Shown: piece after piece, positions 1 through 10,322 of the stretch
Position numbering within the stretch: the stretch's first letter is position 1
Layout: every line of letters starts with the position of its first letter
Origin: Picosynechococcus sp. PCC 7117
GTDB taxonomy: Bacteria > Cyanobacteriota > Cyanobacteriia > Cyanobacteriales > MRBY01
Direction: 5' to 3'
Length of the DNA stretch: 64,000 bases
NCBI RefSeq assembly: GCF_001693275.1
Contig: NZ_CP016477.1
Coordinates: 1,116,001 to 1,180,000, forward strand
Notes under the pieces: model-generated
Seen by the model: the letters and a program-made list of their open reading frames with translations, nothing else
Databases searched by the model: none
Told to the model about the DNA's origin: nothing
Made by a program: the position numbers and the translations under genes

Positions 1-1452
1 GAGCCACCTGCTAAGGATGAGGAACTCGAAAAATTCATTGGCGATCGCGCCACGGACAAGATCAAAAAAGTCTTGAGTCAATTTGATCTCGATAAAAATG
101 GTCGCGATGCCGCCCTCGATGAAATCAAAGCAACAGAAATCATTGAGGCCATTGAAGCTCTGCCGGAAGATGCACCACTGCGGCTGAAAACCACAGAAGA
201 ACCCAAGCTCATTGATAACACTTTCAAGGCGCTGACGAAAAAGCTGATGCGGAGCCAAATCGTCGAAGATGGGGTTCGGGTTGATGGTCGTAAATTGGAT
301 CAAGTGCGCCCCATTTCCTGTCGCACTGCTGTGTTACCGAGAGCCGTCCATGGTAGCGGTTTATTTAACCGAGGTCTGACCCAGGTTTTATCCATTGCCA
401 CCCTCGGAACGCCCGGTGATGCCCAAGAGATGGACGATTTACATCCCTCCGACGAAAAGCGCTACTTGCACCATTACAATTTCCCCCCCTACTCCGTGGG
501 TGAAACTCGCCCAATGCGATCGCCTGGCCGTCGGGAGATTGGTCACGGGGCCTTAGCCGAACGCGCCCTTTTACCCGTATTGCCGCCGAAGGATGAATTT
601 CCCTATGTCATTCGGGTCGTTTCTGAAGTCTTATCTTCCAACGGCTCTACCTCTATGGGCTCTGTCTGTGGCTCTACCCTGGCCTTGATGGACGCTGGGG
701 TACCCATTGCAAAGCCCGTGAGTGGTGCCGCGATGGGGCTGATCAAAGAAGGAAAAGAAGTCCGTATCCTCACCGATATCCAAGGGATTGAAGACTTCCT
801 CGGCGACATGGACTTTAAGGTTGCCGGGACAGCTGACGGAATTACCGCCCTCCAGATGGATATGAAGATCACTGGCCTGGCCGTTGAGGTGGTCGCAGAA
901 GCGATTAAGCAAGCTTTGCCCGCTCGCCTCCATATCCTTGAAAAGATGACCGATGTCATTGCCGAGCCGAAGGAATTGTCCCCAGCCGCTCCCCGTCTGC
1001 TCACCATTAAGATTGATCCTGATTTAATTGGGATGGTCATTGGCCCTGGTGGCAAAACCATTAAAGGGATTACCGAGCAAACCCGTGCCAAGGTGGATAT
1101 TGCCGATGACGGTACCGTAACGATTGCCTCCTCTGAGTCGGAAAATGCCGAGAAAGCCAAGCGCCTAATCGTAAACATGACTCGCAAGCTCAACGAAGGG
1201 GATGTGTATTTCGGTAAAGTCACCCGTATTATTCAAATTGGTGCCTTTGTGGAAATTATGCCGGGGAAAGAGGGCATGATTCACATTTCGCAACTGGCAG
1301 AAGGTCGCGTAGGCAAAGTCGAAGATGAAGTTGCTGTCGGTGATGAAGTAGTGGTTAAAGTGCGCGAAATTGATAATAAAGGACGCATTAATCTCACCCG
1401 CCTAGGGATCCATCCTGATGAAGCAGCCGCCGCTCGGGTTGCTGCTCAATAA
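1..1452 (+). CDS. pnp: Polyribonucleotide nucleotidyltransferase, 3' part (5' end outside window)
   Basis: PNPase degrades RNA 3' to 5' using phosphate, releasing nucleoside diphosphates, and acts in RNA turnover. The reading frame is open from base 1, so the gene is cut by the window edge and the visible protein (about 483 residues) lacks the first RNase PH domain. It shows the helical linker, the second RNase PH domain ([19 protein letters not shown]), a KH domain with the [11 protein letters not shown] loop and a C-terminal S1 domain ([20 protein letters not shown]). It ends at a TAA and is followed by a strong hairpin terminator. The complete protein should be roughly 700 residues. Identification is secure; only the missing start is uncertain. 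Confidence 0.97.
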   Translation, partial: EPPAKDEELEKFIGDRATDKIKKVLSQFDLDKNGRDAALDEIKATEIIEAIEALPEDAPLRLKTTEEPKLIDNTFKALTKKLMRSQIVEDGVRVDGRKLDQVRPISCRTAVLPRAVHGSGLFNRGLTQVLSIATLGTPGDAQEMDDLHPSDEKRYLHHYNFPPYSVGETRPMRSPGRREIGHGALAERALLPVLPPKDEFPYVIRVVSEVLSSNGSTSMGSVCGSTLALMDAGVPIAKPVSGAAMGLIKEGKEVRILTDIQGIEDFLGDMDFKVAGTADGITALQMDMKITGLAVEVVAEAIKQALPARLHILEKMTDVIAEPKELSPAAPRLLTIKIDPDLIGMVIGPGGKTIKGITEQTRAKVDIADDGTVTIASSESENAEKAKRLIVNMTRKLNEGDVYFGKVTRIIQIGAFVEIMPGKEGMIHISQLAEGRVGKVEDEVAVGDEVVVKVREIDNKGRINLTRLGIHPDEAAAARVAAQ

Positions 1453-1499
1453 AAATATAAAACATCACGATTTTTCGGTGTTGTAATTTAATGTAATTT

Positions 1500-1527
1500 C
1501 CCCCAAGTCACTTGGGGGATTTTTTTG
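1500..1527 (+). terminator. Intrinsic terminator of pnp
   Basis: A perfect 8-bp stem (CCCCCAAG / CTTGGGGG) with a 3-base loop is followed at once by a run of seven T. It lies 48 bases after the pnp stop codon and fits a rho-independent terminator. Confidence 0.9.
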
Positions 1528-1595
1528 TTTGGCACCAGAATTTATCGTCGTCAAACGGTCGAAGGAATAGCCTAACTGATCAAATTGTTTCAAGG

Positions 1596-1994
1596 TAAGA
1601 AATTTTCAACAAAAGATTAAGATTAGACTTTAAGAAACTGTGATTTTCAGGGAAGCTAAATTAGATACAAGCTGGTTTGCTAGAAACTGCCACACTCGAG
1701 GGTAACCATCGCGATCGCTTTAAAGTTATTCAGGGTGTGGATCGTCCCCACGCTGCACCTCAATTTTCTCAAACCCCTTTTCAACGGGTGACAACTGGGT
1801 CGATCTTTTTTTCAATCACCATTGTGATTGCGATCTGCGGCTACATGCTGTTCGGTTGGACGGCCCTAGAATCGTTTTATATGGTCGTGATCACGGTGTT
1901 TGGGGTGGGATATGGAGAAGTCAAACCCCTGGAGACGCTGCCGGAAAAACTGTTTACGATTTTTGTCATCTTAGCGGGGACATCAGCGGCCATC
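1596..1994. repeat. Copy 1 of a ~399-bp direct duplication (K+ channel upstream region plus first 86 codons)
   Basis: This segment aligns without gaps, at a constant offset of 2535 bases, with 4131-4529. It covers the upstream non-coding stretch and the first 86 codons of the channel gene. The non-coding part is clearly more diverged than the coding part, where about nine differences can be counted by eye over 258 bases. Similarity stops abruptly at 1994/1995. The two copies bracket the AT-rich gene at 2068-3840. Confidence 0.93.
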
Positions 1995-2051
1995 ATTGAC
2001 TTCAAAAAAAGATCTGGATATGATTTAAGGCGTTATCATTGTGTAGATTAA
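1737..2051 (+). pseudogene. Truncated 5' copy of the two-TM potassium channel gene
   Basis: Codons 1-86 match the intact channel gene at 4272. They include the first membrane segment, the pore helix, the selectivity filter GVGYGE and the first half of TM2. After 1994 the frame runs on into unrelated sequence for 19 codons and stops, so the NAD-binding RCK domains are absent and no working channel is expected. The start equivalent to the intact gene is GTG here. Unlike the intact copy, the frame is also open upstream to a TTG at 1677, because GAG stands where the intact copy has an in-frame TAG. It could be transcribed, as the upstream region is duplicated too. A short pore peptide acting on the full channel is possible but speculative. 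Confidence 0.85.
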
Positions 2052-2067
2052 TCAATTAGCTGTTGCC

Positions 2068-3840
2068 ATGAATGTAAAAAAACTAAGCCTATATCTTTTC
2101 TCTATCAATTTAGTGACTAGTTTTTTTGCTGTGGCTGCAGCAGATGAAGTCAACGAATCTCTGATAGGAACTTCTACAGATACAAATGCTTTCGACTTAG
2201 AAAATAGTGCTCAGATACTGATTTCAGATATTGTTGAGCAGGAAGATGCCGATACTCAAGAAGAAACAGTCACAGGAAATCGAGTCATTGAATATTCGAC
2301 CAGTCCTTTCGAGGCTAATTTTTTAGAGCCTGCAACTATAGAATCAGCAACTACATTGCCTTCAGGCGTTCTTGATCTTAGTTCTGGATTTATTGTCTAT
2401 CCTACTAATTCAGAATCCACTGGTGTGGGGTTACAAGTATATTATGGTTCTATTGAGTATGGTGTTACGGACAGGTTACAAATAGGTGCGGATGTCTCAT
2501 TTTTTGATGATGTTTTAGGTGATAGATTTAATGGAGAAAGAACTAATCTAACTTTTTCATCTGTAGCACCAAATGTTAAATACAAGCTGATCGAAGAGCC
2601 TTCCTATAGTCTTGGGATTGTTGGTTCACTTGAATGGATACAAGTCCGTTCCGAAAATGGTTTATTCAGTGAACAAGGTACTTCTGCCCGCCAAAAAGAT
2701 AATGTTCTGGCTGGTACCATTCAATTACCAGTGACATATAACATCTCCGAAAATGCTCAGTGGCATGCAGTGGCTGGAGCGACGATTTTCCCTGAGACCG
2801 TTAATGGGGGAGATTTCTACGGTACTTTCTTTAATGTTGGTACAGGGATAACTCTTCAATTAAGCGAAAGATTTGGTTTGCTAGCGGACATTAATTTTCC
2901 GATTGGCTCTTCTGGCGGCAATAGCGTCAATACAGACGGTAGTATTAGCGAAAAAGTGGTTTGGAATGCTGGTTTTAGTTATTTGCATAGTCCGAATCTC
3001 GCCTTGGATTTTTCAGTGACCAACCGGCTAGGCACCACACCAGCAACTAAGTTACTAACCTTTCTACCCAATGGTGATGAAGTAGGAGCTCTATTTAAGC
3101 TTAGATATACACCTGATCTTGCTCAAACCTATCGGGGGAACTTTGGAGATAATCCTTTTCCCCCTATGACGTATCGAGAGAAGCAATTACTATTTGATGG
3201 CATTCTTCTTAGTAGTCCTACCACTGTTCGTAAAGGCATGATTCTTTTGGATGGTGGAATTACTACTGATGGGGACAGTGGTGGCGCACAGCTTAGTTTT
3301 GGTCTCAGTGATACCGCTCAAATAGAATTTCTAGCTTCGCAATTAGCAGATAATGATCAGCCGTTACAAAATAATTTTAAATCTGGTGTTGCGACTAAAC
3401 TTAATTTTTTGAATCAGGCCCAAGGTGATCCCTTTTCCTTAGGTTCGAGAATTGCACTTGTATTTCAAGATGGTACCGATTCCTTTTTAGGAGATTTATC
3501 TTTTGCTTATTCTCCCAATGATACGATTAGTTTTACGTTAAATCCGAAAGTAGCGTTATTTTCTGACGAGAGCATTGTTGGTGCAGGTTTAGGTGTTAAT
3601 TTACAGCTGTCTCCCGGACTACAGCTAATTGGTGAAGTAACTCCTATGCTTAGTGATGATCCCTTTGTTTGGGCAGCTGGTGCGCGTTATTTATTTCCCA
3701 AATCCAATTTTGGTTTAGGAGTTTATGGTACCAACACCTCAGGCAAAGGAAATATTGGTAGCCTAATTCGTCAATCTGATGATGATGTGAGCGTTGGTTT
3801 TAATTTAATGTGGTTATTAGGTGGTGGTAGAAGTGATTAA
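2068..3840 (+). CDS. Predicted outer-membrane beta-barrel-like protein of unknown function
   Basis: The 590-residue product starts with a clear signal peptide: a Lys-Lys N-terminus, a hydrophobic core and an AVAAA cleavage region near residues 21-25. Most of the rest looks like alternating amphipathic strands rich in Gly, Ser, Asn and aromatic residues (for example YGSIEYGVTDRLQIGADVSF), typical of bacterial porin-like barrels. Two similar halves are suggested, one starting near residue 85 and one near residue 385 (VRKGMILLDGGITTDGDSGG). I do not recognise the family. Base composition is more AT-rich than the flanks and GCGATCGC is absent. It sits between the truncated and intact copies of the K+ channel gene, which marks it as imported. 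Export to the outer membrane is inferred from sequence character only. Confidence 0.75.
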   Translation: MNVKKLSLYLFSINLVTSFFAVAAADEVNESLIGTSTDTNAFDLENSAQILISDIVEQEDADTQEETVTGNRVIEYSTSPFEANFLEPATIESATTLPSGVLDLSSGFIVYPTNSESTGVGLQVYYGSIEYGVTDRLQIGADVSFFDDVLGDRFNGERTNLTFSSVAPNVKYKLIEEPSYSLGIVGSLEWIQVRSENGLFSEQGTSARQKDNVLAGTIQLPVTYNISENAQWHAVAGATIFPETVNGGDFYGTFFNVGTGITLQLSERFGLLADINFPIGSSGGNSVNTDGSISEKVVWNAGFSYLHSPNLALDFSVTNRLGTTPATKLLTFLPNGDEVGALFKLRYTPDLAQTYRGNFGDNPFPPMTYREKQLLFDGILLSSPTTVRKGMILLDGGITTDGDSGGAQLSFGLSDTAQIEFLASQLADNDQPLQNNFKSGVATKLNFLNQAQGDPFSLGSRIALVFQDGTDSFLGDLSFAYSPNDTISFTLNPKVALFSDESIVGAGLGVNLQLSPGLQLIGEVTPMLSDDPFVWAAGARYLFPKSNFGLGVYGTNTSGKGNIGSLIRQSDDDVSVGFNLMWLLGGGRSD

Positions 3841-4271
3841 ACATATCTTATGAAATCGTCTCCATACCTCTAAAAAAATGACTGATGTCATTCATTTTAA
3901 GTTGCAGGAATTGTTTCTGGCAGCCTCGTCTACCCACCATCAAGATTAATACTAATTTTCTACATCTTATCCCCTCAATTTAGCTGCAGAATTTGGGATA
4001 AATACCGTCGTTTTTCAGGGTTTTTACTTAACATAAAATCCTCAAGCGGCTTGGGAATTTTTCTTATTTAATGCCATTATCTATCTCTGTAAAATCACCA
4101 GAAGAACAAATCAATCAATTTTCTCCGGAGTAAGAAATTTCAAGCAAAAGGTTAAGGCTAAATTCCAGAAAACTGCGATTTTCAGGGAAGCTAAATTAGA
4201 TACAAGCTAGATTGAAAGAAACTGCCATACTCTAGGGTAACCATCGTGATCGCTTTAAAGTTATTCAGGGT
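3841..4271. other. Intergenic region between the barrel gene and the K+ channel gene
   Basis: This 431-base AT-rich gap has no convincing gene. It holds a weak terminator-like hairpin at 4041-4065 and, from 4131, the second copy of the duplicated channel upstream region, which presumably carries the channel promoter. Confidence 0.6.
4041..4065 (+). terminator. Possible weak terminator downstream of the barrel gene
   Basis: CTCAAG and CTTGGG can pair (one G-T wobble) around a 3-base loop and are followed by AATTTTTCTT. It lies 200 bases after the stop codon, so the assignment is tentative. Confidence 0.35.
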
Positions 4272-4529
4272 ATGGATCGTCCCCACGCTGCACCTCAATT
4301 TTCCCAAACCCCTTTTCAACGGGTAACAACTGGGTCGATCTTTTTTTTAATCACCATTGTGATTGCGATCTGCGGCTACATGCTGTTTGGTTGGACGGCC
4401 CTAGAATCGTTTTATATGGTCGTGATCACGGTGTTTGGGGTGGGATATGGAGAAGTCAAGCCCCTGGAGACGACGCCGGAAAAACTATTTACGATTTTTG
4501 TCATCTTAGCGGGGACATCAGCGGCCATC
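4131..4529. repeat. Copy 2 of the ~399-bp duplication, belonging to the intact K+ channel gene
   Basis: Direct-repeat partner of 1596-1994. It includes the presumed promoter region and the first 86 codons of the intact channel gene. Confidence 0.93.
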
Positions 4530-5336
4530 TATGGGGTGGGAGGATTTGTGCAAATGGTGACGGAGGGAGAGATTAATCGGGCGTTTGAGGCAGAAAGACA
4601 GCGCAAAAGCATTTCCAATTTAGAAAATCACATTATTATTTGTGGCTTTGGCTATATTGGCCAAATTTTAGCCCAAAAACTTGAAGATTCGGGACACGCT
4701 TTTGTGGTGCTCAGTATTGATCCAGAACAATTGGCGATCGCCGAACAGCGGGGTTATCTGACTAAGGAGGGAGATCCGGCAGATGAGCTGATTTTGCAGG
4801 GGTTAGGCATTCGGCGGGCCAAGGCTTTAGCGACGGTGCTTGATAGCGATGCCAGCAATGTATTTATTACTTTGACTGCCCGGGAATTGAACCCAGACTT
4901 AATGATTTTGGCGCGGGGGGAAGTGCCCAGTACCGAAAAAAAGCTCCGGTTAGCAGGGGCAAACCACGTCATTTTACCGGCCAGTGTTAGTGGGGCGCGG
5001 ATGGCTAATTTGATTACGACACCTCCCGCAACGGATTTTTTTAGTCAGTCTTCTCAACAAGAACAACTGAATGATCTTTTGCAACAAATTAATGTGCAGA
5101 TGATCGAGTTGGCGATCGCCCCCCAATCATCCCTCGTGGGGAAAACAGTCCGGGAGCTAGAAATTCGCGGCAAAGGGGCTTTTATTGTGGTGGCTTTACG
5201 GCGATTTCAAGGCGATTTTATCACCCATCCAAGTCCAACTTTAATGTTGACTTCTGGGGATATTTTAGTGGTTTTGGGTCACGAAGAAGACATTCCTAAA
5301 TTTGCCCGGTTTTATCAATTATTTCAACCTAAATAA
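4272..5336 (+). CDS. Two-TM potassium channel with RCK (TrkA-N/TrkA-C) domains
   Basis: The 354-residue protein is built like MthK-type channels: TM1 about 20-40, a pore helix with filter TVFGVGYGE at 53-61, TM2 about 70-94, an NAD(H)-binding RCK/TrkA-N domain starting at HIIICGFGYIGQ (GxGxxG, about 120-131) and a TrkA-C domain from about 275 (SSLVGKTVRELEIRG). It should form a tetrameric K+ channel in the cytoplasmic or thylakoid membrane, gated by ligand binding to the RCK ring. The filter ends in Glu rather than the usual Asp. The ATG at 4272 is supported by an in-frame TAG twelve codons upstream. It is followed after 68 bases by the ammonium transporter gene on the same strand. The exact ligand cannot be read from the sequence. 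Confidence 0.92.
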   Translation: MDRPHAAPQFSQTPFQRVTTGSIFFLITIVIAICGYMLFGWTALESFYMVVITVFGVGYGEVKPLETTPEKLFTIFVILAGTSAAIYGVGGFVQMVTEGEINRAFEAERQRKSISNLENHIIICGFGYIGQILAQKLEDSGHAFVVLSIDPEQLAIAEQRGYLTKEGDPADELILQGLGIRRAKALATVLDSDASNVFITLTARELNPDLMILARGEVPSTEKKLRLAGANHVILPASVSGARMANLITTPPATDFFSQSSQQEQLNDLLQQINVQMIELAIAPQSSLVGKTVRELEIRGKGAFIVVALRRFQGDFITHPSPTLMLTSGDILVVLGHEEDIPKFARFYQLFQPK

Positions 5337-5404
5337 GCTTTTTTCCTCAGCAAAATTAATTTAATCCCGATGAATTATCCGTTTCTAAGGAAACCCATTA
5401 CTTT

Positions 5405-7135
5405 ATGATTGATCAACTGTGGTTGCTAATTTGTGCTGGTTTGGTACTGTTGATGCAAGCTGGCTTTATGTGCCTCGAATCTGGCCTGACCCGCACAAAA
5501 AATAACATTAATGTGGCCGTTAAAAACCTCTCCGATTTTGGTCTGTCGGTGATGCTGTTCTGGGGGATTGGCTATGGTTTGATGTTTGGGCTATCCCAAT
5601 GGGGAGGGATCGGTGGAAGCAATTTCTTTTTGGGCACGACTGGCAACCCCGAAGAGGCCGCTTTTTTCCTATTTCAGGCGATGTTTTGCGGTACGGCCAC
5701 AACGATTATTTCGGGGGCGATCGCCGAACGCCTCAAGTTTGAAGCCTATATCATCATTGTGATCCTGGTGTCGGGGTTTATCTATCCGGTTTTTGGACAT
5801 TGGGCCTGGAACGAAGCGGGCTGGTTGCGACAACTGGGGTTTCTGGATTTTGCGGGCAGTACGGTGGTGCATAGCATGGGGGCTTGGGTGAGCCTGGGCA
5901 CCTTGCTTTTAGTCGGAGCCAGAGAAGGGCGATTTACCCTCACGGGAACCCAAAAAATCCAAGGATCGAACTTGCCCTTTGCCGTTTTGGGGGCGTTGCT
6001 GTTGTGGGTGGGCTGGCTGGGATTTAACGGGGGAAGTACCTTCGTTTTTAATGACCAGGTGCCCCAAATTATTACGAATACAGTGCTGGCAGGAACTGCG
6101 GGGATGGTGACGGCGATGCTCCTCAGCCAATGGTATCTCAAGCGCTCAGAGGTCGAGGAAATTATTAACGGTTCCCTGGCAGGGCTGGTGGCGATTACGG
6201 CCTGTTGTGATCTGGTGTCGAGCCCTTTGGCGGTGGTGGTGGGGATAACGGCGGCTGGAGTAGCCCGGTGGGTGTCGAGTCTTTTAAAGCGCTACAAAAT
6301 TGATGATGCGGTGGATGCGATCGCCGTTCATGGGGGCGCGGGACTGTGGGGAACCCTCTGTGTCGGTTTATTTGGCAATGTTGAAGCCCGCCATAGTCAA
6401 CTGTTGGTACAACTCTTGGGGGTGGCGATCGCCCTTGTCTGGGGGACGGGGCTGACTTGGCTAATTTTGCAACTGTTGCAGCGGTGGTATCCCTTGCGGG
6501 TTTCCCCGGAAGCCGAAGCCCTGGGTTTGAATATTTCTGAACATGGAGCGAAGACCGATGCCTACGAACTGTTTCAGGTGATGGATCACCAGGCCGCGAC
6601 CCAAGACTTGACCCTGCGGGTACCCGTAGAACCCTTTACGGAAATTGGCCACATTGCCACCCGTTACAACCAAGTGATCGACGCCCTCGAACAAAATCAC
6701 CGGGAAAATGCCGAATCCCTAGAGGAACTTTATACAATCACCGCAATGGCCGTGGCCGCCATTGAGCACCAAAATTTTGACCCCGATTTGCTTGCCAGTT
6801 TTGGCGATCGCCCCGATGAATTGGGCATTTTAGGCCGCTCCCTCCAACAATTGCTCCAGACTATTAACCAGCAAACAGCGGCCCTCGAACAACTACAGCA
6901 GCAACAACAAACGACCCTGAAGGCCGTGCTCGGAGAAATTTTCCAGCAGCGGTTTGGGGAGCCGAGTCTCACCTATCAAGGACAATTACCCGATTTGCCC
7001 CCGGCGCTGACCATGGCCGAAATCATCCACATGGCGATCGCCGCCACCAGCTTTGGGCAATTTTTAACACAAGTGCAGGCTACCAACGTTGCCTCTGGAG
7101 AAAATCAGCCAGTTGCCGCAGATTGGAGCGATTGA
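5405..7135 (+). CDS. amt: Amt/Mep/Rh-family ammonium transporter with C-terminal HAMP-like extension
   Basis: Residues 1 to about 375 form an Amt transporter with about eleven membrane spans. Conserved elements are GFMCLESGLTRTKNNINVA near the start, DFAGSTVVHSMG with the first pore His, and DAVDAIAVHGGAGLWG with the second. It should pass NH3/NH4+ across the cytoplasmic membrane. Unlike ordinary Amt proteins, which end soon after the last helix, about 200 more residues follow. These comprise a linker, a HAMP-like segment (VEPFTEIGHIATRYNQVIDALE), a coiled region and a Gln-rich stretch (QLQQQQQTT). In other bacteria such regions join Amt to kinase or cyclase domains, but no output domain is visible here. 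It could be an ammonium sensor or transceptor that needs a separate partner. Confidence 0.9.
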   Translation: MIDQLWLLICAGLVLLMQAGFMCLESGLTRTKNNINVAVKNLSDFGLSVMLFWGIGYGLMFGLSQWGGIGGSNFFLGTTGNPEEAAFFLFQAMFCGTATTIISGAIAERLKFEAYIIIVILVSGFIYPVFGHWAWNEAGWLRQLGFLDFAGSTVVHSMGAWVSLGTLLLVGAREGRFTLTGTQKIQGSNLPFAVLGALLLWVGWLGFNGGSTFVFNDQVPQIITNTVLAGTAGMVTAMLLSQWYLKRSEVEEIINGSLAGLVAITACCDLVSSPLAVVVGITAAGVARWVSSLLKRYKIDDAVDAIAVHGGAGLWGTLCVGLFGNVEARHSQLLVQLLGVAIALVWGTGLTWLILQLLQRWYPLRVSPEAEALGLNISEHGAKTDAYELFQVMDHQAATQDLTLRVPVEPFTEIGHIATRYNQVIDALEQNHRENAESLEELYTITAMAVAAIEHQNFDPDLLASFGDRPDELGILGRSLQQLLQTINQQTAALEQLQQQQQTTLKAVLGEIFQQRFGEPSLTYQGQLPDLPPALTMAEIIHMAIAATSFGQFLTQVQATNVASGENQPVAADWSD

Positions 7136-7225
7136 AAATATAAATTCACCAAGTCCTGAAACACTGACAAAGCCTCTACCCTTGGGCCTGCCTTTTTCCG
7201 GGAAAATTAAACCATAGGTCTTTTC

Positions 7226-7229
7226 GGAG
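7226..7229 (+). promoter_or_regulatory. Ribosome binding site that favours the GTG start of putA
   Basis: GGAG is 11 bases before GTG at 7241 but only 2 bases before the longer-frame TTG at 7232, so the GTG is the better start. Confidence 0.55.
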
Positions 7230-7240
7230 AATTGTTAGCT

Positions 7241-10200
7241 GTGGTCATCGATGCTCAGGATCGTTACGAAGCGCGTACCCAACAAATTGCCAGGGAGTTA
7301 ATCGCTGCCACCAGGGAAAAACGGTCATTTTTCTCGAAAATCCAAGACCAGATGCGCCTAGATGATAAATTGCTAGGCTGGGCCATGGAAAATCCCCATT
7401 TGCGGGTGCAACTGTTTCGCTTCATTGATGTGTTGCCAGCCCTCAAGGACAATACGGCGATCGCCCAGCATCTCCAACAGTATCTAGGGGATGAGTCGGT
7501 GGAGTTACCCGGAGCCTTAAAAAAAATCCTCAATTTTACTGAACCCCATTCTCCTCCGGCACAGATCGCGGCCGCAACCATTAGTAAATCCGTGGAAACC
7601 CTCGCGTTTAAATATATTTCGGGGGAAAACGTCAAGCAAGTGCTAAAAACCGTTGAACGTCTGCGTCGAGACAAAATGGCGTTCACCATTGATCTCTTAG
7701 GCGAGGCAGTGATCACCGAATCAGAAGCCCAGAAATATCAGCAAACTTACCTCGATTTAATGGCGGATTTGGCGACAGCGGCAAAACATTGGTCTAAGGT
7801 CGATGCCATTGATGCGGCGGACGGGGAGGATCTCGCCAAGGTGCAAGTATCCGTAAAATTGACAGCGTTTTATTCCCAGTTTGATCCCCTCGATCCAGTG
7901 GGCAGCAAGGAGAATGTGGCGGAACGGGTGCGGCTATTGTTACGCCATGCCCAGGAATTGGGGGTTGCGGTGCACTTTGATATGGAGCATTACGAATATA
8001 AAACCCTCACCCTCCAGATTTTGAAAGATGTATTGCTAGAAGCGGAATTTCGGCACCGCAGTGACATTGGCGTGACTTTACAGGGCTACTTGCGGGATTC
8101 TTACGCCGATTTAGAAAGTTTAATTGAGTGGGCTAAGGAACGGGGTACCCCTGTCACTGTCCGTTTAGTGAAAGGGGCTTACTGGGATCAAGAAACGATT
8201 ACGGCGCTGCAAAACCATTGGGAACAGCCGGTTTTTAACGAAAAGGGCGCGACGGATATTAATTACGAACGCATGACCCGGCTGCTGTTGGAAAATCATC
8301 AATTTCTCTACGGGGCGATCGCCAGCCATAATGTGCGTTCCCAGGCGGTGGCCTGTGCGATTGCAAAAGAACTGAATATTCCCCGGCGTAATTTTGAATG
8401 TCAAGTGCTGTACGGCATGGGCGACCAAATTGCGAAGGCGTTGGTAAAAGAAGGTTATCGGGTGCGGGTGTATTGTCCCTACGGCAGAATTTTGCCGGGC
8501 ATGGCCTACCTAATCCGGCGTTTGTTGGAAAATACCGCTAATAGTTCTTTCCTCCGCCAGAACCTAGAAGAGCGTCCCGTTGAAGAATTAATCGCGCCCC
8601 CCACTGGTGATCTCAAGGCAACGATTCACGACCTTGATAGTAGTCATCTGCAATTTGCCGGGGCTGCCAACGTTGATTATGCCGAGCCAGAACTGCGGGA
8701 TAAGTCCCAATTTGCAATCGCCGAGGTGAAAAAACAGCTTGGCAAACGTTATCTGCCCTACATCAACGGTGAATATGTACAAACCGAAAATTTTGTGGAC
8801 TCGGTGAATCCCTCCCGTTCCACAGAACTCATTGGTAAAGTTGGTCAAATTTCCCTAGAGCAAGCAACGGAGGCGATCGCCGCCGCCAAAGCCGCTTTTC
8901 CCGCCTGGAAGAAAACCCCAGTTTCGGAGCGGGCCAACATTCTCCGCAAAGCTGCCGACATCATGGAAGCCCGTCGCCACGAGTTGAATGCGTGGATTTG
9001 TCTAGAAACGGGCAAAATCCTCAAGGAAGCGGATCCAGAAGTCTCCGAAGCCATTGATTTTTGTCGCTACTACGCCGATGAAATGGAGCGTTTGCACCAG
9101 GGTTATACCGTTAAACCCGATGATTTATCCCAGGTACAGGGCTTCAAAAAATATGATGTTTGTGGCGAAACCAACCGCTACCATTACCAACCGCGCGGCC
9201 TTGCGGTGGTGATTTCTCCGTGGAATTTCCCCTTTGCGATCGCCACAGGGATGACCGTTGCAGCCTTGGTGACAGGCAACTGTACCCTCCTAAAACCCGC
9301 TGAAACCTCCAGCGTGATCGGTGCAAAAATCGCGGAAATCCTCATTGAAGCGGGGATCCCCAAGGGTGTCTTTCAGTTTGTGCCAGGACGTGGCTCCACC
9401 GTAGGCGCAGCGATGGTTAAACATCCCGATGTGCATCTGATTGCGTTTACGGGTTCCCGTGAAGTGGGTTGTAATATCTATGCCAATGCGGCGATCGTCC
9501 AACCGGGCCAAAAGCACTTGAAGCGGGTCATTGCCGAGATGGGCGGCAAGAATGCGATTATCGTCGATGACAGTGCCGACCTCGACCAAGCGGTGACGGG
9601 TGTGCTCCATTCGGCCTTTGGCTATAGCGGTCAGAAATGTTCGGCTTGTTCCCGTGCCATTGTGATGGAAGCAATCCACGATATTTTTGTGGAACGTTTG
9701 GTGGAGGCGGTGAAATCAATCCAGGTCGGTGAAACGGATAATCCGAGCGTCAAGATGGGGCCGGTGATTGACGGGGCAGCCCAAGCGAAAATTAAGGACT
9801 ATATCTTGAAGAGCAAGGAACAATCAAAAGTCGCCTTTGAAACGGCAGTTCCCAACAATGGTTATTATGTGTCCCCAACTATTTTCACTGATGTGCAAGC
9901 GGATCAGGCGATCGCCCAGGAGGAGATTTTTGGGCCAGTATTAGCGGTGATTAAAGTCAGTTCTTTTGATGAAGCCTTAGCGGTTGCCAATGGCACAGAC
10001 TACGCATTGACCGGGGGCATTTATTCTCGGACACCGCAACACATCGAGCGAGCAACGGAGGAATTTGAAGTGGGCAATCTCTATATCAACCGGGGGATTA
10101 CGGGGGCGATCGTGGCCCGTCAACCGTTTGGGGGCTTTAAGATGTCCGGTGTAGGTTCTAAGGCGGGTGGCCCTGACTATCTCCTGCAATTCCTAGAGCC

Positions 10201-10261
10201 ACGCCATGTGACTGAGAACGTCCAGCGTCAAGGCTTTGCGCCCATTGAAGGAGTTGATTAA
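7241..10261 (+). CDS. putA: Bifunctional proline dehydrogenase / L-glutamate gamma-semialdehyde dehydrogenase
   Basis: PutA oxidises proline to pyrroline-5-carboxylate with FAD, then to glutamate with NAD+. The roughly 1006-residue protein has the proline dehydrogenase barrel at about 140-450 ([44 protein letters not shown]) and an aldehyde dehydrogenase domain at about 505-995. The latter shows [20 protein letters not shown], the catalytic Glu in EMGGKNAI (codon about 766) and the catalytic Cys in [11 protein letters not shown] (codon about 800). It lacks the DNA-binding N-terminus of enterobacterial PutA. The last 50 or so codons occur again, in partial copies, at 11182 and 15177, so this 3' end is the boundary of the island that follows. 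TTG at 7232 is a possible alternative start. Confidence 0.96.
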   Translation: MVIDAQDRYEARTQQIARELIAATREKRSFFSKIQDQMRLDDKLLGWAMENPHLRVQLFRFIDVLPALKDNTAIAQHLQQYLGDESVELPGALKKILNFTEPHSPPAQIAAATISKSVETLAFKYISGENVKQVLKTVERLRRDKMAFTIDLLGEAVITESEAQKYQQTYLDLMADLATAAKHWSKVDAIDAADGEDLAKVQVSVKLTAFYSQFDPLDPVGSKENVAERVRLLLRHAQELGVAVHFDMEHYEYKTLTLQILKDVLLEAEFRHRSDIGVTLQGYLRDSYADLESLIEWAKERGTPVTVRLVKGAYWDQETITALQNHWEQPVFNEKGATDINYERMTRLLLENHQFLYGAIASHNVRSQAVACAIAKELNIPRRNFECQVLYGMGDQIAKALVKEGYRVRVYCPYGRILPGMAYLIRRLLENTANSSFLRQNLEERPVEELIAPPTGDLKATIHDLDSSHLQFAGAANVDYAEPELRDKSQFAIAEVKKQLGKRYLPYINGEYVQTENFVDSVNPSRSTELIGKVGQISLEQATEAIAAAKAAFPAWKKTPVSERANILRKAADIMEARRHELNAWICLETGKILKEADPEVSEAIDFCRYYADEMERLHQGYTVKPDDLSQVQGFKKYDVCGETNRYHYQPRGLAVVISPWNFPFAIATGMTVAALVTGNCTLLKPAETSSVIGAKIAEILIEAGIPKGVFQFVPGRGSTVGAAMVKHPDVHLIAFTGSREVGCNIYANAAIVQPGQKHLKRVIAEMGGKNAIIVDDSADLDQAVTGVLHSAFGYSGQKCSACSRAIVMEAIHDIFVERLVEAVKSIQVGETDNPSVKMGPVIDGAAQAKIKDYILKSKEQSKVAFETAVPNNGYYVSPTIFTDVQADQAIAQEEIFGPVLAVIKVSSFDEALAVANGTDYALTGGIYSRTPQHIERATEEFEVGNLYINRGITGAIVARQPFGGFKMSGVGSKAGGPDYLLQFLEPRHVTENVQRQGFAPIEGVD

Positions 10262-10313
10262 TTTCTAAAAAATGGCGATCGCCTTTCTGTAGAAATATGG
10301 GATGGCGATCGTC
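10108..10313. repeat. putA 3'-end repeat, copy A (resident or currently joined copy)
   Basis: The last ~51 codons of putA plus about 50 bases after the stop codon form the reference copy of a three-fold repeat. Copy B shares the coding tail and the post-stop stretch around TGGCGATCGCCTTTCTGTAG. Copy C shares the coding tail only. It marks the left edge of the accessory island. Confidence 0.9.
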
Positions 10314-10322
10314 TCAATTACT

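Noticed and set aside
603-1223. 206-codon minus-strand open frame inside pnp
   Set aside because: Lies wholly antisense to conserved pnp domains and its translation is low-complexity with no recognisable domain.
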